From Bacteroidota bacterium (GTDB lineage: Bacteria > Bacteroidota > Bacteroidia > Flavobacteriales > Schleiferiaceae): a stretch of 14,432 bases of DNA. Shown here one piece after another: positions 13,110 through 14,432 of the stretch. The position numbers were made by a program, and so were the translations under genes. Each line of letters begins with the position of its first letter. The stretch's first letter is position 1. The notes under the pieces were generated by a model that worked only from the letters and a program-made list of their open reading frames with translations, ran no database searches and was not told where the DNA came from. Location of the stretch: contig SYCM01000071.1 of NCBI GenBank assembly GCA_005786915.1, positions 1-14,432 on the forward strand, read 5' to 3'.

Positions 13110-14432
13110 CGAGGACGCGTACGGCCTCCGCGGTGACGTAAACGCCTTGGGCGGGCAACGAGCCTCCGCGCACCAACCGCACTGGACGACCCAGTAAATC
13201 CCAAACCTCCAGCGCGTCGCGTTCTGGAAAAGGCCAAGCTTGCCCCGTGACGACGACCGCCGAACGCGGTTCGGCCCCAGCAAACTCATCATGGCCCATG
13301 CCCGGCGTCAGGATTTGCCAGGCCCCAAAGTCCAAGCGCAGCCCGTCGGAGTGGGCCCCGGCGTACTTCACCGTGTCGGCGTAAAGCACCGCCTGTGCAA
13401 ACTGCGCGAAGCTGGTCGAACTCGACAAGCTATAGAGGGCCTCCATGACGAGTCCGTCCATCACCGCCCCGCCGAGGCGCTGGCGTCCGCGCACTAAGGC
13501 GTCGACCATCACGTTGGTATGGCTGTAGGGCCCAGTAAATACCAGGCCTGGATACATTTTTTGGGTGCTGTTTAGCGCGGACCGTCCGGACCAAAACGCA
13601 TTGTGTCCGTCCCAGGTGAACACGTCGGCCCACCGATTGGGGCTCCATTCCAGGGACCAGGAAACCGCAAAGTAGTCGCAGATGGCCTCTTCCAATGCTT
13701 GGCGCTGAATCGAAATGTTGGTTCCCGGCGCGGCCCCGTAGCACATGGCGTGGCCGTATTCGTGCACGAGAACGTCGGGATCTTCGGCGTCGTCGACGCC
13801 CCCTTCACCAAAGTACAGTCGGGGCGGATTCGTGGCGTAGTCAAACGCGCTCTGGTCGGCGCCGCCGTAGGCGTTTACGTCCACCGGAATCGAGTAGGGG
13901 ACCATGGCGCCGTACCCCAAAGACGTCATCCGCGCCTTCCAGGCCTGCAGGTGAAAAAGCGCGTTAATCATTTCAAATTCCGCGTCCGACCGGCTGAACA
14001 GGGCCGAGGGACTCGCGAGTACCGGTACCGTTACGGACGGCGGATCAAATTCCTGAATGCTCGCGGCGGCGTTCGCAAGCACAAACCCGCTTCCGTTCCA
14101 GGTGACCCGCACCGCGACCGTTTGGCGGAGGCTGTCCAGTACCGCCGCGTTGCCGTCGTTGCCGTCGACGTAGAGGCCCCCGTAGGGCACGTTGGCGCGG
14201 CTCAAGGGGTCGGGCGCAAACACCTTAGCCGTGATCAAGGTGTCTGCGCGGCGAATGAGGTCCAGCGAATCCAGAACCCTTCCTTGGGCATCGTACCAAA
14301 ACCGCATGCGCTGCAGCGGATGTGCTTGGTAGCGGTCCGTGCGCAGCGCCGGAACCCATTGCTGGTCGCGCACCAGCCATACTCGATCGCTTCCTTCGCC
14401 CACAGGGTGCGGACCCGGGTGTACCTCGGGCA
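13099..14432 (-). CDS. Secreted gluzincin-type zinc metallopeptidase with T9SS-like C-terminal domain (partial, 5' end outside window)
   Basis: The frame is open to the right edge, so 444 C-terminal residues are visible and the true start lies beyond 14432. Zinc site: VHEYGHAM (HExxH, 13764..13750), followed about 21 residues later by EEAICDYFAV (ExxxD), the gluzincin arrangement of M4/M36-type proteases; the third ligand is the Glu. Preceding it are LFHLQAWKARM and PVDVNAYGGADQSAFDY, as in M36-like enzymes. The last roughly 45 residues (ALEVWDLLGRPVRLVRGGSLPAQGVYV...VRVLVIP) resemble a type A type IX secretion sorting domain, which would route the protein through the outer membrane. I infer an extracellular or surface peptidase for protein degradation. 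Exact family (M36, M4 or an unclassified relative) is uncertain. Confidence 0.82.
   Translation of the reverse strand, partial: PEVHPGPHPVGEGSDRVWLVRDQQWVPALRTDRYQAHPLQRMRFWYDAQGRVLDSLDLIRRADTLITAKVFAPDPLSRANVPYGGLYVDGNDGNAAVLDSLRQTVAVRVTWNGSGFVLANAAASIQEFDPPSVTVPVLASPSALFSRSDAEFEMINALFHLQAWKARMTSLGYGAMVPYSIPVDVNAYGGADQSAFDYATNPPRLYFGEGGVDDAEDPDVLVHEYGHAMCYGAAPGTNISIQRQALEEAICDYFAVSWSLEWSPNRWADVFTWDGHNAFWSGRSALNSTQKMYPGLVFTGPYSHTNVMVDALVRGRQRLGGAVMDGLVMEALYSLSSSTSFAQFAQAVLYADTVKYAGAHSDGLRLDFGAWQILTPGMGHDEFAGAEPRSAVVVTGQAWPFPERDALEVWDLLGRPVRLVRGGSLPAQGVYVTAEAVRVLVIP

Noticed and set aside
1..14432. Signs of a mobile element, phage, defence island or CRISPR array
   Set aside because: No transposase, integrase, regular spacer array, tRNA-flanking repeat or terminal inverted repeat was seen; genes are mainly chromosomal housekeeping, envelope and metabolic genes.

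Overview
The window looks like the chromosome of a member of the Bacteroidota, probably a GC-rich relative of the Flavobacteriales. Four things point there. The protein wording of DnaA, MnmE and the hot-dog thioesterase is Bacteroidota-like. There is a gene order thioesterase <-> dnaA -> low-molecular-weight phosphatase -> RsmI-like methylase. At least one promoter fits the Bacteroidota TTG-N19-TAnnTTTG form. A metallopeptidase carries what looks like a type IX secretion C-terminal domain. Shine-Dalgarno sequences are mostly absent, genes often overlap by 1 to 23 bases, and GTG/TTG starts recur. No tRNA, rRNA, CRISPR array, insertion sequence or phage gene was seen, and no stretch over 300 bases lacks a gene.

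Left block, 1..4204, minus strand: a tightly packed apparent operon. In transcription order it is a MobA/IspD-like nucleotidyltransferase, a Tat-exported GH109 NAD-dependent glycosidase (alpha-N-acetylgalactosaminidase type), an N-acetylhexosamine 1-kinase (NahK-like), cytidine deaminase, and a class I/II aminotransferase that runs off the left edge. The first three suggest a hypothesis: amino-sugar salvage, with GH109 freeing GalNAc (or a related sugar), the kinase making the 1-phosphate, and the nucleotidyltransferase making the NDP-sugar. This would parallel AmgK/MurU recycling of MurNAc. It is the best candidate for an undescribed pathway here.

Centre-left, 4370..6482, plus strand: a three-gene envelope operon (lipoprotein of unknown function, exported DUF2147 protein, outer-membrane barrel-like protein). 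It ends in a strong bidirectional terminator at 6502..6531 shared with the converging YceI-family lipoprotein gene. The YceI gene has a clear Bacteroidota promoter overlapped by three TGTTT-type direct repeats that look like an operator.

Centre-right, 7254..9881: mnmE (tRNA wobble modification GTPase) followed by an overlapping DUF3817 membrane-protein gene on the minus strand. A divergent alpha/beta-hydrolase lipoprotein gene lies on the plus strand and overlaps its convergent neighbour tail to tail.

Right block, 9859..14432: the dnaA / phosphatase / methylase operon on the minus strand, an AT-rich 238-base region upstream of dnaA, a divergent YbgC-like acyl-CoA thioesterase, and the 3' part of a secreted zinc metallopeptidase running off the right edge.
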